Shown here: positions 8,961 through 22,700 of the stretch, one piece after another | How positions within the stretch are numbered: the first letter of the stretch is position 1 | How the letters are laid out: each line of letters begins with the position of its first letter | NCBI GenBank assembly: GCA_937625935.1 | Contig: OW569394.1 | Coordinates: 186,001 to 250,000, forward strand | Source: Tetramitus jugosus | Lineage: Eukaryota; Heterolobosea; Eutetramitea; Acrasida; Vahlkampfiidae | DNA length: 64,000 nucleotides | Direction: 5' to 3' | Made by a program: the position numbers and the translations under genes | The notes under the pieces: model-generated | Database searches by the model: none | Told to the model about the DNA's origin: nothing | The model's input: the letters and a program-made list of their open reading frames with translations, nothing else

Positions 8961-10262
8961 TCAAAGACTGTCATTACCTCTGAGGAGGCCAGCTTGAATA
9001 GCAGCACCCATGGCAACAACCTCGTCAGGATCTTTGCCTTGGATTGGATTCTTTCCAAAGAAATCAGTAACGATTTGTTGAATTTTTGGCACTCGACTCA
9101 TTCCACCGGCAAGAACCACGTGATCAATATCATTGTGAGTGACTCCAGCATCCTCAAGGCACTTATTGCAATGCTCAAGAGTACGCTTGATCAAATCATC
9201 AGTCAACTGTTCAAATTTTTCACGGGTCAGAGTGAGCACTAGGTTCTTTGGTCCAGATGCATCAGCAGTGATCAAGGGCAGATTGATTTCGGTGGATGTA
9301 TTGGAAGACAATTCAATCTTTGCTCTCTCGGAAGCGTCCTTGATTCGTTGGAGAGCCATCTCATTCTTGCTGATATCAATACCCTCAACCTTCTTGAATT
9401 CACTCACGATATGATCGACCAACACCCGATCATAGGCATTACCACCCAAGAACAAATCTCCATTGATGGCCTTTACTTCAAATACACCATGTTCAGCTAG
9501 GAGAACAGAAACATCAAACGTACCACCCAAATCAAAGACGACAATGATCCCTGACTCCATGTAGCGAAAACCGAGACCTAAGATAGCAGCAGTCGGTTCA
9601 TTGACCACTCTCAAAACTTTTAAACCGGCCATCGTACCAGCATCCCTCGTAGCAAGTCTCTGATCAGCAGTAAAGTGAGCAGGGACCGCGATGACTGCTT
9701 GACGCACAGAATCTCCCCCAAAGAATCTCTCTGCACTCTCCTTTACATTGGAAAGAATCATGGCGCTGACTTCAGTGGGAGATATTTCTTTGAAATGTGA
9801 TTGTTCATCATCACCAGTAGCCTTCAACCAAGCATCACCATTGGGAGCCTTTACAATTCCATAGGAAACGAGCTTGGATATCTTTTGAGTCACAGGATCA
9901 TCAAACTTTCGACCCATGAGAAGTTTGGAAGCATAGAGTATGTTACTTCTTCTTGGACTGACAAGCCATTGTCTCTTGGCTTTCTCACCAACAACAACAA
10001 AAGAAGAGTTATTTTGATCTTTTTCAAATGAAAAGGATACATAGGCAGGTGTCGTTCTTATGCCTTCACTGTTTTCAATGACTCTTGTTGTGCCATCATT
10101 CTGAAGAAAAGCAACACAAGCTTTGGTCATTCCTAGATCTATCCCAATGACTGGGACACGGCAATGGGAGTAATAAGAAGAATAACAATTTCTTGAGAAA
10201 GAATAACAAAAATCTTGTGTGATCCACCTTCTTTTGGATCCTAGTCGCAGGATAGAATTCAT
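8961..10262 (-). CDS. Hsp70-like protein, nucleotide-binding domain only
   Basis: This 433-residue protein aligns along its length with the Hsp70/DnaK ATPase domain. Residues 1-35 are rich in Arg, Ser and aromatic residues and could be a mitochondrial presequence. Then come phosphate-1 (GIDLGMTKACVAF), the lysine element (ASKLLMGR), NEPTAA, phosphate-2 (FDLGGTFDVSVL) and the adenosine motif (VVLAGGMSRVPKIQ). The protein stops at GNDSL, right after the domain. The interdomain linker and substrate-binding domain, about 200 further residues in a normal Hsp70, are absent, and no continuation was found in other frames. Two catalytic loops differ: the first Thr of G-T-T is Met, and D-L-G-G-G-T has lost one Gly. 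It may be a degenerate Hsp70, a non-chaperone nucleotide-binding relative, or a young pseudogene that is still open. It diverges from the giant receptor gene across about 460 bp. Confidence 0.85.
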   Translation of the reverse strand: MNSILRLGSKRRWITQDFCYSFSRNCYSSYYSHCRVPVIGIDLGMTKACVAFLQNDGTTRVIENSEGIRTTPAYVSFSFEKDQNNSSFVVVGEKAKRQWLVSPRRSNILYASKLLMGRKFDDPVTQKISKLVSYGIVKAPNGDAWLKATGDDEQSHFKEISPTEVSAMILSNVKESAERFFGGDSVRQAVIAVPAHFTADQRLATRDAGTMAGLKVLRVVNEPTAAILGLGFRYMESGIIVVFDLGGTFDVSVLLAEHGVFEVKAINGDLFLGGNAYDRVLVDHIVSEFKKVEGIDISKNEMALQRIKDASERAKIELSSNTSTEINLPLITADASGPKNLVLTLTREKFEQLTDDLIKRTLEHCNKCLEDAGVTHNDIDHVVLAGGMSRVPKIQQIVTDFFGKNPIQGKDPDEVVAMGAAIQAGLLRGNDSL

Positions 10263-10726
10263 GGTTTCTGAACTTGTTCTTGATTTGTTTGTGTGGCCTG
10301 ACTTAATGGAACATCTGACTTCTCTTGACTCAAGTGGAAACTGGGAAGTGGGAACCTTTGAGTTTCAGGCAAGGACGAACTCATGTGTTTTCTTCATCCA
10401 ATTCCATGAAGACTTTGATTTGTTGTTCGGGTTCAACTATTGATTTTGTCCATCGAAATTGGATCAAAAGCTTTCACACAAAAAACAAACATGTAATCCG
10501 CAACAAAGCAATGTGAGCCGCAGGGAGGACTGACAATTCAACTTCGCGCCTGTTTGTGTCACGCTACAGCGGTGAAAAATAGTTTGTGTGATCGGAGAAT
10601 TATTTTTTTGAAGGTCGTCTGTCGTAGATTTGAAGAATTACTTTACAGTTTTTTGTTCCGAGAAGTGATACGAGTAATTGTCTTTATAAACACAAAGAGA
10701 AAGGATCCTCGAGTGTTTTATGAACA
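10263..10726. promoter_or_regulatory. Divergent intergenic region
   Basis: This 464-bp space separates the minus-strand Hsp70-like gene from the plus-strand giant receptor and should hold both promoters. No defined element was recognised. A TATA-like ATAAACA lies near 10686, about 40 bp before the receptor start. Confidence 0.35.
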
Positions 10727-13700
10727 ATGAGAGACAATGGTGGATCGATCAAGAGAGTCTATATGGTGGTTGTCCTTGTGTTGTCATTCTTGGGTGGAAT
10801 GATTTTTCTAAAAGTTGGTATGTAATCATTGTTGTTGTTGAACATGCCACAACTGTTGTTACCGATACGAACTCAATGATTGACCTCGTATGTCTGATAC
10901 GATTGGTTGGTTGGATTGAAAAAATGGATGAGTGTAGCTCTCGCAGAAGTACCTTCTTGTAACGGTGTTATAGCCAGTGATGCTTCTGTTTGTTCGGCTC
11001 ATGGTTTCTGTATCGCAAATGATACGTGCTTGTGTCATGATGGATATGATTTGCCAAATTGTGCCACGAGAGGATCAGGTCATGTGTTTTCATCAGGCAA
11101 TAACGCCTATAGACAGTTGGGAGATCCACTGTTTACGAGTTCAACCACTTCCACAATGATTCGAGTGGGAGATTATTTTGGTTTAATGAGAGTGGAAGTC
11201 ATCTCATCTGGTGATGGGTTCTCCCTGGCCCTCACAACAAAGGGCGAAGTGTTTGCATGGGGTGCGAATAATTATGGTCAGTTGGGACTTGGATTTACTT
11301 CTGCTTCTGAAGCTATTCCCTCCATTCTTAGAGGTGATTTGCAAAACAAGAGAATTGTTTCGATTTCTGCTTGTTTTTATCATGCATTGGCAGCTGATGT
11401 TGATGGAAATGTATACGCGTGGGGAACAAATGATGCAACAAATGGTGGGAAAGCTACTGCTGGATGGCTTGGTGTTCCTTCTGGAACCAATTACTACTCT
11501 CCAAAGAAGGTGAGTGGCCCTGCAGCATTTACAAACGTAATCAAAGTCAGGTGTGGAAAATATCATTCCGTTTCTTTAGGCTCGGACAGTACCATGTTTA
11601 CTTGGGGTGGAAGTTTAGACGGTCAATTAGGCAGTGGTGTTACTAGTTCTAGTGTATCTCCCATTAGAATATCAAAAACTTATGACGACACAGCTGCTCC
11701 GGTTATTTGGGTCGATGTTGCTTCTGGTGAGAGACACAATGTTGCCTTGGATGATAAGGGATTGGTGTGGACTTGGGGTGCTACCGATTTGGGGCAAACA
11801 GGTAACGGAGATACAGCAGCAATAACACAAACAATTCCTTTTCTTGTAACATCTGTATCATCGATTATTGGAGTGGCTGCTTCCGCAAGTTCCACATATG
11901 CATTCAAGAATGATGGTCAAATGTACTCGTGGGGATCCAATAGCAGCGGTGAGCTTGGCAATTCAAGTGTAGCAACATTAACAGCTTCACCTGTTTTGGT
12001 GACCATGATGTCTAGTATCAAGTCTGTAGTTTCTGGATTTTCTGCTACTAATATTTACGCAATCGCTTCAGACTCTACTGTCTATTCTTGGGGGAATAAT
12101 GCCAATGGGCAATTTGGTATTGGATCAGTGGAAACGAAACATACTTCCCCAAAAGTAATTAGTGCTCCCTATCTTGCCAGCACTATTACCAAGATAACTC
12201 CAGGATCTACACATTCGATGTATCTTATTGATTCCTCGATTTGTTTTTCACTATTTCAAAAGGATCCTTTGGTTTGCTCAGGTCATGGTAATTGTACATC
12301 GAATGATGTTTGTCAATGTCAGAATGGGTATACCGGGCTTGATTGTAGTTTGCCCTATTGCTTTGGCAAGAATGCATCAGATAACATGGTTTGCTCTGGA
12401 CATGGACAATGCTTAACAATTGATACTTGTTTGTGTCATCAAGGTTATTCAGGTCAGAATTGTGAAAAGAAAGATGAAGGTTTCCTTTATGCTTCCGGCG
12501 ATAATAGTTTTGGACAATTGGCAGATAACTTGGGAAGGACTGGCGTGTCCAGAATGATTCCTGTTAGTGCTTCTGCATTTGCTGGAGTACACATCAACTC
12601 TGTTGCATCTGGCATGTCTTACTCTTTGATTTTGCTGGTCAATGGCACACTCTTTTCAGTTGGAAAGAATGATTATGGTCAGTTGGGAGATGGATCAACC
12701 ACACCAAGAAGTAACCCAGTGAAAGTTGGAGCATTCAACGGACCTATTCTAACTATGTGCGCAGGGTTAACTCATTCATTGGTTGTTGATGAAACAGGAA
12801 GTGTTTGGTCGTTTGGAGACAATAGTTATGGTCAATTGGGCACTGGCAACACTGCTCAAACATCCACGCCAGTTAAAATAGGAGGTGCTCTCACGAGTGA
12901 ACGAGTTGTTTCTGTGGCATGTGGCTCATATCATAGCGTTGCTCTTCTCAACAATGGAACTGTTCTTGCATGGGGAAGAAATCACTTCGGGCAGTTGGGA
13001 GATGGCACAACTGCGCAAAAGACAATTCCTCAGACTGTTTTATTGACTGGATTATTTTACAAAAGAAGAGTGGCAGCAATTGCAGCAGGAGGATCATTCA
13101 CGATGGTGATTGCAGATGATGGAACGCTGTATCGTTGGGGTGAAAACTCTGTTGGTCAACTGGGTGATGGCACACTAAACACAGCAACACGTGCCATTGC
13201 GTTAAACACAGGAGTACTGGCATCAAAGAGAGTGACGGGAATTGCTGCCAGCAGTTATTCATCACATGTAATAGCTGATGGTCTTCTCCACTCATCTGGG
13301 TATAATGTAAATGGTCAACTTGGAATTGGCTCAATAACAAACGCATTAAGTTTCCAGAAAGTGGCTGTCCCTCTTTCGAACAAAATTGTATCCAAGATAT
13401 TTGCTGGAGTTTGTAATTCTCAGACTCATGTCAGTGCAATCTCTGCTTCTCTTGCCTATGTTTGGGGAAATAACAATTTTGGTCAATTGGGAGATGGAAC
13501 AAGCATTCAACGAACATCTCCAGTTAACTATCACATTTATTTTCCTGATCGACAAGTTTTAAGCATGGCAGTGGGATGTGTTCATACATTGATTGTGTAT
13601 GATCTTGCCAAATCTTGCTATGGAGTGTTAGCGGATGAACCATCTGTTTGCTCCCATCATGGAAATTGTAGCACCTTTGATCAATGTTTATGCGAAGAGG

Positions 13701-16700
13701 GATACAGTGGATTAACTTGTGATTACTTTGAGTGCCATGGAATTGCAAGAGATAATTCTTCTGTTTGTTCTGGGAGAGGAGTGTGCGCAGGAGTGGATGT
13801 GTGCTTGTGCAATCCAGGATACTCTGGCTCGAATTGCGAGAAAGAAGTGCGCGGAATCGCTTATTCAATTGGTCAACAATCCAATGGTGTATTGGCGAAT
13901 GATGATGTGCCTTCCGTGGGTTATTCACAGATTCCTCTGTTGGTTGGTGGCCTTTTGACAAAGGTTATCGTGACCAAAGTTGATGGAGGAGACTTTTTTT
14001 CAATTGCACTCTCTAAAGTTGGTGATTTATATTCATGGGGATCCATCAATAACAATGATAGACCTCAAAAGATATCAAGCAATGTGCTTGATTGTTGTGC
14101 TGGTGTTGGCCGAGTGGTTGCCATCAAGAAGGATGGCACTGTTCAAACTTGGGGTTCAAATGGGCTCACCACATCACCGTTATTCGATAGTGGTGAAATT
14201 CCAAAGTCGGTCGCATGTGGAGCATATCATACATTGATTCTGACAAATTTTGGAACAGTCTACTCTTTTGGTTATGGCGGATTTGGCCAGTTAGGAGTAG
14301 GATCGACATCAAACCTTGCAATTGCTCAGAAAGTATTAGGGTTAACCAACATTGCACAAGTTGCCGCGGGTGATTATCACTCACTTGCTTTGGGAACGTA
14401 TGGAGAAGTGTATTCTTGGGGACGAAATAGTATGGGCCAATTAGCCGATACCACATTAGCGGATAAAAATGTTCCCGTTCTGGCAACAGGAGCTATCACC
14501 ACAGAATTAATTGTGCATATCTCTGCGTCTGTCCAGAGCTCGTTCGCCGTGACGAACAAGGGTCAAGTTTATTCATGGGGAAGTAACACGAATGGAATAT
14601 TGGGTGACTCTTCAGCAGGTACATCCAGACCATTGCCTGGATTGGTTAAGAACATCGATGATGTGCACCTTAAAGCATTATATCCCAGCAGGATCACTTC
14701 TTGGGTCACTGGTATCAATGAAACGGGTGCTGGATACTCGTGGGGAATCAACACATTCTCTCAGTTGGGAGATAAGAGCATGACAACAAGAGAGCAACCA
14801 GTGAAGCAAGTGGTGAATGAAAACTATCCCTCCACATATTTGGTAGGTGTTGGAGCGGGTAGTACACATTCACTTCTCTTGTTGAACGGAACAATTTGCT
14901 ATGGCATATTGGCAGATGATGAATTGGTGTGCAATTGGAGAGGAACATGTGTTGATGAGGATCGATGTGCTTGTGATTCTGGTTATTATGGAAATGAATG
15001 TGAGCTGACAACATGCTTCGATATTCCTTCCAATAGCTCAACTGTTTGTTCTGGAAGTGGAACGTGCATTGCACATGATATTTGTTCTTGCATTGATTCT
15101 TTCGCTGGCAGTAATTGTGAAAAACCAGTGATGGGATATATTTATGGAGCAGGAGAGAATAGTGGTGGGCAACTTGGAGATGATTTGCAGATTGATCGTT
15201 CAATTCTTGTGACAACTTCGTTGCCACTTTCCACTGACAAGTATGTGAAGTTTTTGTCTGCAGGGTTGGATTTTTCGCTTGCTATCACGCGAGAGGGAGA
15301 GTTGTACACTTGGGGTTCAGATTTTTATTATTACGGCTCCGTCAATGGCTTTGGGAGAATCCAAAGAATCCGCCCAATTTTGAAATCTAACCTGAAGTTT
15401 GTTTCTGGTTCAGCTGCACAATATCACGCTGTTGCAGTGACTGATGGTGGAACAGTTTATTCTTGGGGTTGCAACACTCTTTCATGTGACACAGACTATG
15501 ACTACCAACAAAGAAGGACAAATATTTATGGTAACTATTATTGGACTTCTGAAACAGCAAAATGCACAGAAACACAATGTTGTGTGGACTATGTATCAGT
15601 CAGTTGTACTTTCAATCCAACAATACTTGGATATTTGGGGTTAGGTTCATCATATTTCTTCAGCGCTACACCTCGAGAAGTCACTGGAATGACTGGAAAA
15701 GCAGTTTCGGTATCCTGCGGATTGTATCATTGCTTGGTGTTAATGTCGAGTGGAGCAGTATGGGCATGGGGTGACAACACTTATGGTCAGTTGGGAAATG
15801 GTGGTTTTGGCACAAATGTCAGATCTTTTATTCCAGTACGAGTGGCACCCTCATTAGCATCAGGTGGAACTCTGAGTGATGTGAAAATCATTGCAATTTC
15901 TGCTGGCTCCTACCACAGCATGGCCCTCAGCTCCATGGGTGAAGTATTTGTGTGGGGTAGCAATGCAAATGGTCAAATTGGAGATGACCTTGTTCGAAGT
16001 CCCAACTTGAGTCGATTCCCAAAGAAGATTGTGAAGTCTCCATTGTACAGAATTCCAATCAAATCCATCAGTGCTGGAACATCTTCTTCTTTTGTGATTG
16101 GTTCAAATAATAGTGTGTTTGCATGGGGAAGCAACACAAATTATCAGTTGGGTATCAATTCAACAGTCACACAGACCTCAACTCCAGTTGCCTTGAACAA
16201 TCAAATGCCCATCAATACAATGTCATCGAGCAGATTTGGAAGTGATTTTGTGATTGCAGGAGATTTGGATGGAGATGGATTTGGTTGGGGATTGGGAAGC
16301 AATTATCAATTGTTGAATGGAGTGACTGACAAAATCATTACACCACAACCCACACTGAAACTTTATGCCAATCCAGTGACACAAACATACACGAACAGAT
16401 CGATTGTTGCAGTGGCTGCTGGCACTCAACACTCTCTTTTCCTGCTCAATGGAACATTCTGTTTCGGTTTATTCTCGGATGATCCTTTTGTCTGTTCATG
16501 GAGAGGTGAATGTGTTGCAACTGACACATGCACTTGTCAACCTGATTACTTTGGTCACGATTGTGGCTTGACCACTTGTTTTGGAGTCAATTCCACTGAT
16601 CCAACTGTCTGTTCTGGTTTTGGTGAATGTGTTGCGCATGATTCATGCTCATGTGCAACTGGATACACTGGGAAGAATTGCGGTGTTTGGTTGTTTGGTG

Positions 16701-19700
16701 AAAGCTATTCAATTGGTGCCAATTCAGATGGTCAATTGGGATATGATTACTATCTTGATCAATCAACTCTCACAAGAACATCATATCCACTTTCATATGG
16801 TGAACATGTCCAATTGATTGAAGCTGGTGTGGATTTCACTGTTGCAGTTTCCAGAACGAACAAGTTGTTTGTCTGGGGAAAGAACAGTTTTTACAACTTG
16901 GGAACAGGAATGACCACAGATTCATTGAGACCTTTTCAACTTCTCTCTGATCGCAGCATTGTCAGTGCTTGTGCAGGAAAGTATCATGGTGTTGCTGTTG
17001 ATTCTCTCGGAAATGTATTCTCTTGGGGAAGCAACACTCAAGATGGACGAGTGACATGTCCACTTGGTACTCCTGCCAGTACTTCCTATTGCTCTGAAAC
17101 AAGTTGCTCATGTAATCCTTATACATATCCACCAATAATAGGATATCTGGGATTGGGAGGCTCTTACTACTTTTCCGCAACTCCAAAACAAGTTTCACTC
17201 AGTGCTCAAATTGTTTCAGTAAGTTGTGGAGCTTCACATACAATAGCACTATCTTCATCAGGAAAGTTGTATGCTTGGGGAGAAGGTTCAAAGGGTCAAT
17301 TGGGAATTGGAAATTGGGCGAATTCACTTTCTCCAGTTGCGGTTGCAGCCAGCAGTCCAATTCGAAACATCTTCTCCAATGTCAAAGTCGTTCAAGTTTC
17401 CACCGGTCTCTATCATAGCATTGCTCTGGGAAACAAAGGTGATGTTTACACTTGGGGTGACAACAGTAGAGGGCAATTGGGTCACGGAACAACAACAGGC
17501 AGCCGACCTCCTATTCAAGTGTTTGCAACAGTACTTGGTCTGCCAGTCATTCAAGTTGTCGCAGGAGATTATTCATCCTATGTGTTGACATCAGATGGTC
17601 AAATTTATTCATGGGGTGACAATTCAGTTGGCCAACTGGGAATTGACAGTACCGTTGCGTTAGTCTCCATTCCAACACATGTATCAAGTTTAGCTGGTGC
17701 GAGTATCGTTTCTATTGCGACAAGTTCAAGCACAGTGATTGCCATTGCATCAAATGGAACAGCTTATTCATGGGGACTCAATACTAATTCTCAGGCAAAT
17801 GATGGATCGATCACATCAAAGAGAGCGCCAACACTTGTTGTGAGTCCTTATCCAACGAGGAAGATTGTTGCTGCAACAACGGGAAATATTTTCAGTGTTT
17901 TGGTTTTGAACACCACTTATTGCTTTGGATATCCGATGGATGATGTGATGGCTTGTTCAACTCGGGGAAACTGCACAGACACAGATACATGTGTGTGTGC
18001 CACCAATTACTTTGGAATTGCATGTCAATTCACAAATTGTTTTGGATTGAACAACACAAACTTGGATGTTTGTTCTGGTCATGGGTCATGTATTGATCAT
18101 GATACTTGTCAATGCTCAATTGGTTTCGCTGGCAAATACTGTCATCAGCCAGTGTTTGGTTCACTTCGAACAATTGGAAACAATAATTATGGTCAATTGG
18201 GAGATGATTACACAATAGCAAGGACTGAGTTGACGAAAACGTATCAATCATTGGCCGATGGAACTCTTGTTCAACAAATCAGCTCAGGCGTTGATACATC
18301 ATTTGGGATCACTATTTCTGGGGAACTATTTTCATGGGGTTATGGTACTTCAAAACTCTTTCCAAGTAGAATACTCTCATCAAAGCAAGTTGTGAGTGTT
18401 TGTAGGGGATCCTATCATAGTGCAGCAGTGACAAGCTCTGGTGAAGTGTATTCTTGGGGAGTGAGTACAATGGATGGAACAACAAATACTGCTTCAATAA
18501 TTGCAGGTCAATTGGGAATTGGCTCTTCCAAGTACAGTTACGCACCGACAATAGTATCGGGATTATTGGGAACACCAATTACAGTGGCATGCGGTCACGT
18601 GCACACATTAGTTTTGACAAAAGAAGGATATGTGTTCGGTTTTGGTGATGATGAAACATATGGAGCAGTTGGTTATGGTTTGGTACGAAAGGAAACGATA
18701 CCTGTTCGCGTTGGTGCAAGCAGTCCAATCAAAGGCATTCTTTCAGAAGTCAAAATTGTTGCCATTGCAGCAGGTCAGTATCACAGCATGGCACTTGGAA
18801 GCAGAGGTGAAGTGTACACTTGGGGAGACAATAGCAAAGGTCAATTGGGAGATGCTTCAACAATTAATAATCGACACCCAAGACAAGTGATGAATCAACT
18901 GTTTGGGAAGAGCGCGATTCAGATTGCCGCAGGAACAAGATCCTCCTATGCCATCGCTTCTGATGGAACTCTGTTCTCATGGGGAGAAAATGACAAAGGC
19001 CAGTTGGGAATCAATTCAACAATCGACCAAAATATTCCCACTGTTGTGCAAGGAGTTGAGAAAGTCATGAGCATATCAGCTGGCACATGGAGCAAGTATG
19101 CGTTGGTGGTCACACGAAACGGCACAGCATTCGGGTTTGGAGATAACACTTTTAACAAGATTGGTGATGGAACAAGTATCAGCAGATTATCTCCTTCACA
19201 AGTGTTGAATCCATATGAATCAAGTTTTTTCGTGGCAGCAGAAGCATCATCTTCTCATTCCATGTTTCTTCTGAATGGAACATTTTGTTTTGGAATCTTA
19301 TCTGATGATGAGAGTGTTTGTTCAACAAGAGGAACTTGTGTCTCAAGTGATCATTGTATTTGTGAGAAAGGATATATTGGTGCTGATTGCAGCACTTTCA
19401 ATGTGTGCTTTGGTTTGAATCAATCAGATAGCAATGTGTGCTCTGGCCATGGAGTGTGTGTAGCGACAGATACATGTATTTGTGAAGCGGAGTGGTATGG
19501 TGAGAATTGTCAAAGTTGGAATTGTTTCAACCAGTCGTCAAATGATTCTACCGTGTGTTCCTCTCGTGGTCAGTGTGTAGCGCCAGAAGTTTGTAACTGT
19601 ACGAGAGGATACACTGGAGACAACTGCCAATATATCATGTGTCTTGGCAGGAATACTTCTGATCCATTGGTGTGTAGTGGAAACGGAAGATGTGTTTCTC

Positions 19701-22700
19701 CAGATGTATGTTTATGCGACTCTATTCCTAGTCCTGGATATACAGGAGGAAATTGCAGTTATCCTATTTGCTATAGCAGATACGTCGAAACTGTGTTCAC
19801 AGCTCCAACTGCATCCGTTGATTCAGTATTGGACACCAGTATGGACTGTTCTGGACATGGTAGATGCGTCGCTCCTGGAATATGCAATTGCACAACTGGA
19901 TATGTTGATGCCTATTGCAGCACTCCGATCTGCTTCGGTTTGAATTCTTCAGATCCTGGGTCATGTAATAATGGCAAAGACGGAGTATGTGTTGCTCCCA
20001 ACAATTGTACTTGTTCTTCAAAAGTAGACAAAGACGGTAACTGTTTATTATCGACATGCTTTGGGAGAAGTTATACAACTACTCCTCCATGCAGCTCTCA
20101 TCTTGGACAAGGCAACTGCCTCGATTTTGATCTTTGTGTTTGTACCCATGGATATGGCGGTTTAGAATGTGAACAAAATATCTGCAACGGTATACTTGAA
20201 GAGAATACCACGCAAGTATGCCATGGAAGGGGTCACTGCTATCAACCTGATCGCTGTATGTGCCAATCTGGTTACAACGGAACAGATTGCGAATATGTAA
20301 ACTGTTTTGGAAGATTAGATGTAGATCCCTCTGTGTGCTCTGGGCATGGTGTTTGCGGTTCACCAAATGTATGCACATGTGACAATGGTTATGCTGGTAG
20401 GGAATGTCAGCATTCAATATGTTATGGATTGATCTCAAACAACACAAATGTCTGCTCTAATCATGGGGAGTGCGTGTCGCCAGACACCTGTGAGTGTGAT
20501 TATGGATATTATGGGAAGAGTTGTCATCTAGTGATGTGTTTCAGAGTTAATGAAACCGATCCGTCAGCTTGTTCATCTAGTGGTTCATGTATTGGTGTTG
20601 ATCAGTGCGATTGTGTTGCTGGTCGTGCTGGCGATATGTGCCAACTTCACATGTGTTTCTCCAGAAATGAAACTGACCCACTTGTTTGTTCTGGAAATGG
20701 GAATTGCGTGTCAATTAATGAATGTCATTGTTTTAAAGGATGGACTGGTTTTGATTGCTCTCTCATAGATGCTTTAACAACAGCGAATATTTCTTCAAAA
20801 GAACATATTGAATATTGTGACGACATTGTTCTCGTCGCTTCAACAAACAAGAATGTTGAACAATACATATGGTCAATGGTTGCTGGAAGCAATCAAAATC
20901 AAATCAACGGATGGTTAAAACAATTTTATCTCAACTCTTCTGTGACGATTCCATTTGTGATGTTAAATGGTTCAGAGTTTAAGTTCCAAGTTATTGTTAA
21001 GGATGGCGTAAAAGTCAGTGAACCTTCATTTATAACCATTACAAGACAAACAAGAACAATGCTTGGTGTATCTATAGGTGAATCTCTCGTTCATGCCCGA
21101 ATTGGGCGAGCAAATGTAATTGATGCGCATGTTGAACCTGTTAGTTGTATGATTGGTCAAAATATCTCTTTCGAATGGAAACAAATTCAGGGTCGTCCAT
21201 TCGAATTCACAGCCAATCACAAAAGTTTAATAATACCCTCTCATTCGTTTGTAGAACTTGGTTCAGGCGCACAGATCGAGAGTTTTACTTTCTCATTCTC
21301 TGCAAAATCGATATTTTACGAGGAATATGCTACTGTTACTATCAAGCCGATGAATACTCCACTGACTGCGTTCATTCAGGGCGGAAATCGACGACTTTTA
21401 CAATCAGGAGAAATTGTGCTAGATGGAAGGTACTCCATTGATCCTGACAATACAAAAGAAGAATCAGAGTACTTCTGGTATTGCTTGAGAATGAATGATC
21501 AATTGTTGATGCGCTTTCCGAATCATATCAACACAAATCTACCGATTCTTACGCTTCCCCAAGGATCACTACCAATTGGTGTCTATCAAATGTATCTTAA
21601 CTTTACAAAAGCTCACCGAACAGACTCTCGCTCAGTTACAATCGAAATACTTCCCAACAGTATTCCAAACCTCCAGGTTCTCGTACTGACAGATGACATT
21701 TATGTTCCGAATAGAGCAAAGCAGATTCTGATACGATCTCTTGTCAAGGATCATCGGGGAAAACTTCAATACAATTGGTCAGAATTGACCAAGCAACTAA
21801 TGTTGTCAGACAAAACAACTGCAACTCATCCTGGATCTCCAAATTTGATCATACGTGAGAACACTCTGCAGCCAGGTCTAAATTATACTTTTCAACTCAT
21901 AGTATCTGATGTCACGGGAGCCAAAGGGAATTCCTCAGTAACGTTGTATGTTCGAAGAATGCCAACAGCTGGAAAATTGAATGTGGAGACGAGTAATCGA
22001 ACGACTGATGTAGATGAATATCACTTATCAGCAACTGATTTCTGGGCTCAGGATGGATTGCTCAAATATTCCTTCGGATATTATGATGAGGAAACTCCTC
22101 ATCAGATATTTATACCACTCCAAGATAGACCCTCATTGATCAACAGTATCAATACAACACTTCCTTCTCCGAAAAGTGGTACACTACTGATCTCTGTTCG
22201 AGTGTACGATTGGTACGATGCGATGGTTGAAGTGAACAAGCGAGTTAATATTTCCAACATTGCATTTTCGAAAGCTAGATTGGAACGGACAATGGCAGTA
22301 TTTCGGTCTGATATCAATGGAGAAGGTAATACTCGTGAATTAATCACTACAAAAGCCTTCACGATTCTTACTACCTTGAATAACCAGAAAAATATGACGG
22401 AGGAAACTACTACGGAGGCAGTAAAAATGAAGGAAAACTTGGCTGTCTTGTTAAGTACAGTTTCAATCGATAGAGATATGATCACTGAGGAATCATTGCA
22501 ACAGCAATCAACCCTCTGTAATTTATTAACTTCTGATCCTTCCCAAACTTCGAGGTCTCTGCTTTCCTCTGCTATATCTTACATTCAAAAGGTCAATACT
22601 GATCTTCAACAGAACTTTTTGTTTGATACTATCCGCGCGTTGAGCACATGTTCCTCCAATGTATTCAAAGGACTTTCCGTTGTCGGAAACGATACTGTAA

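Noticed and set aside
10907-10946. Start of the giant receptor at the first codon of the long open frame
   Set aside because: That codon is TTG. A better model uses the ATG at 10727, a signal sequence and a phase-1 intron, matched by the paralogue at 63259.
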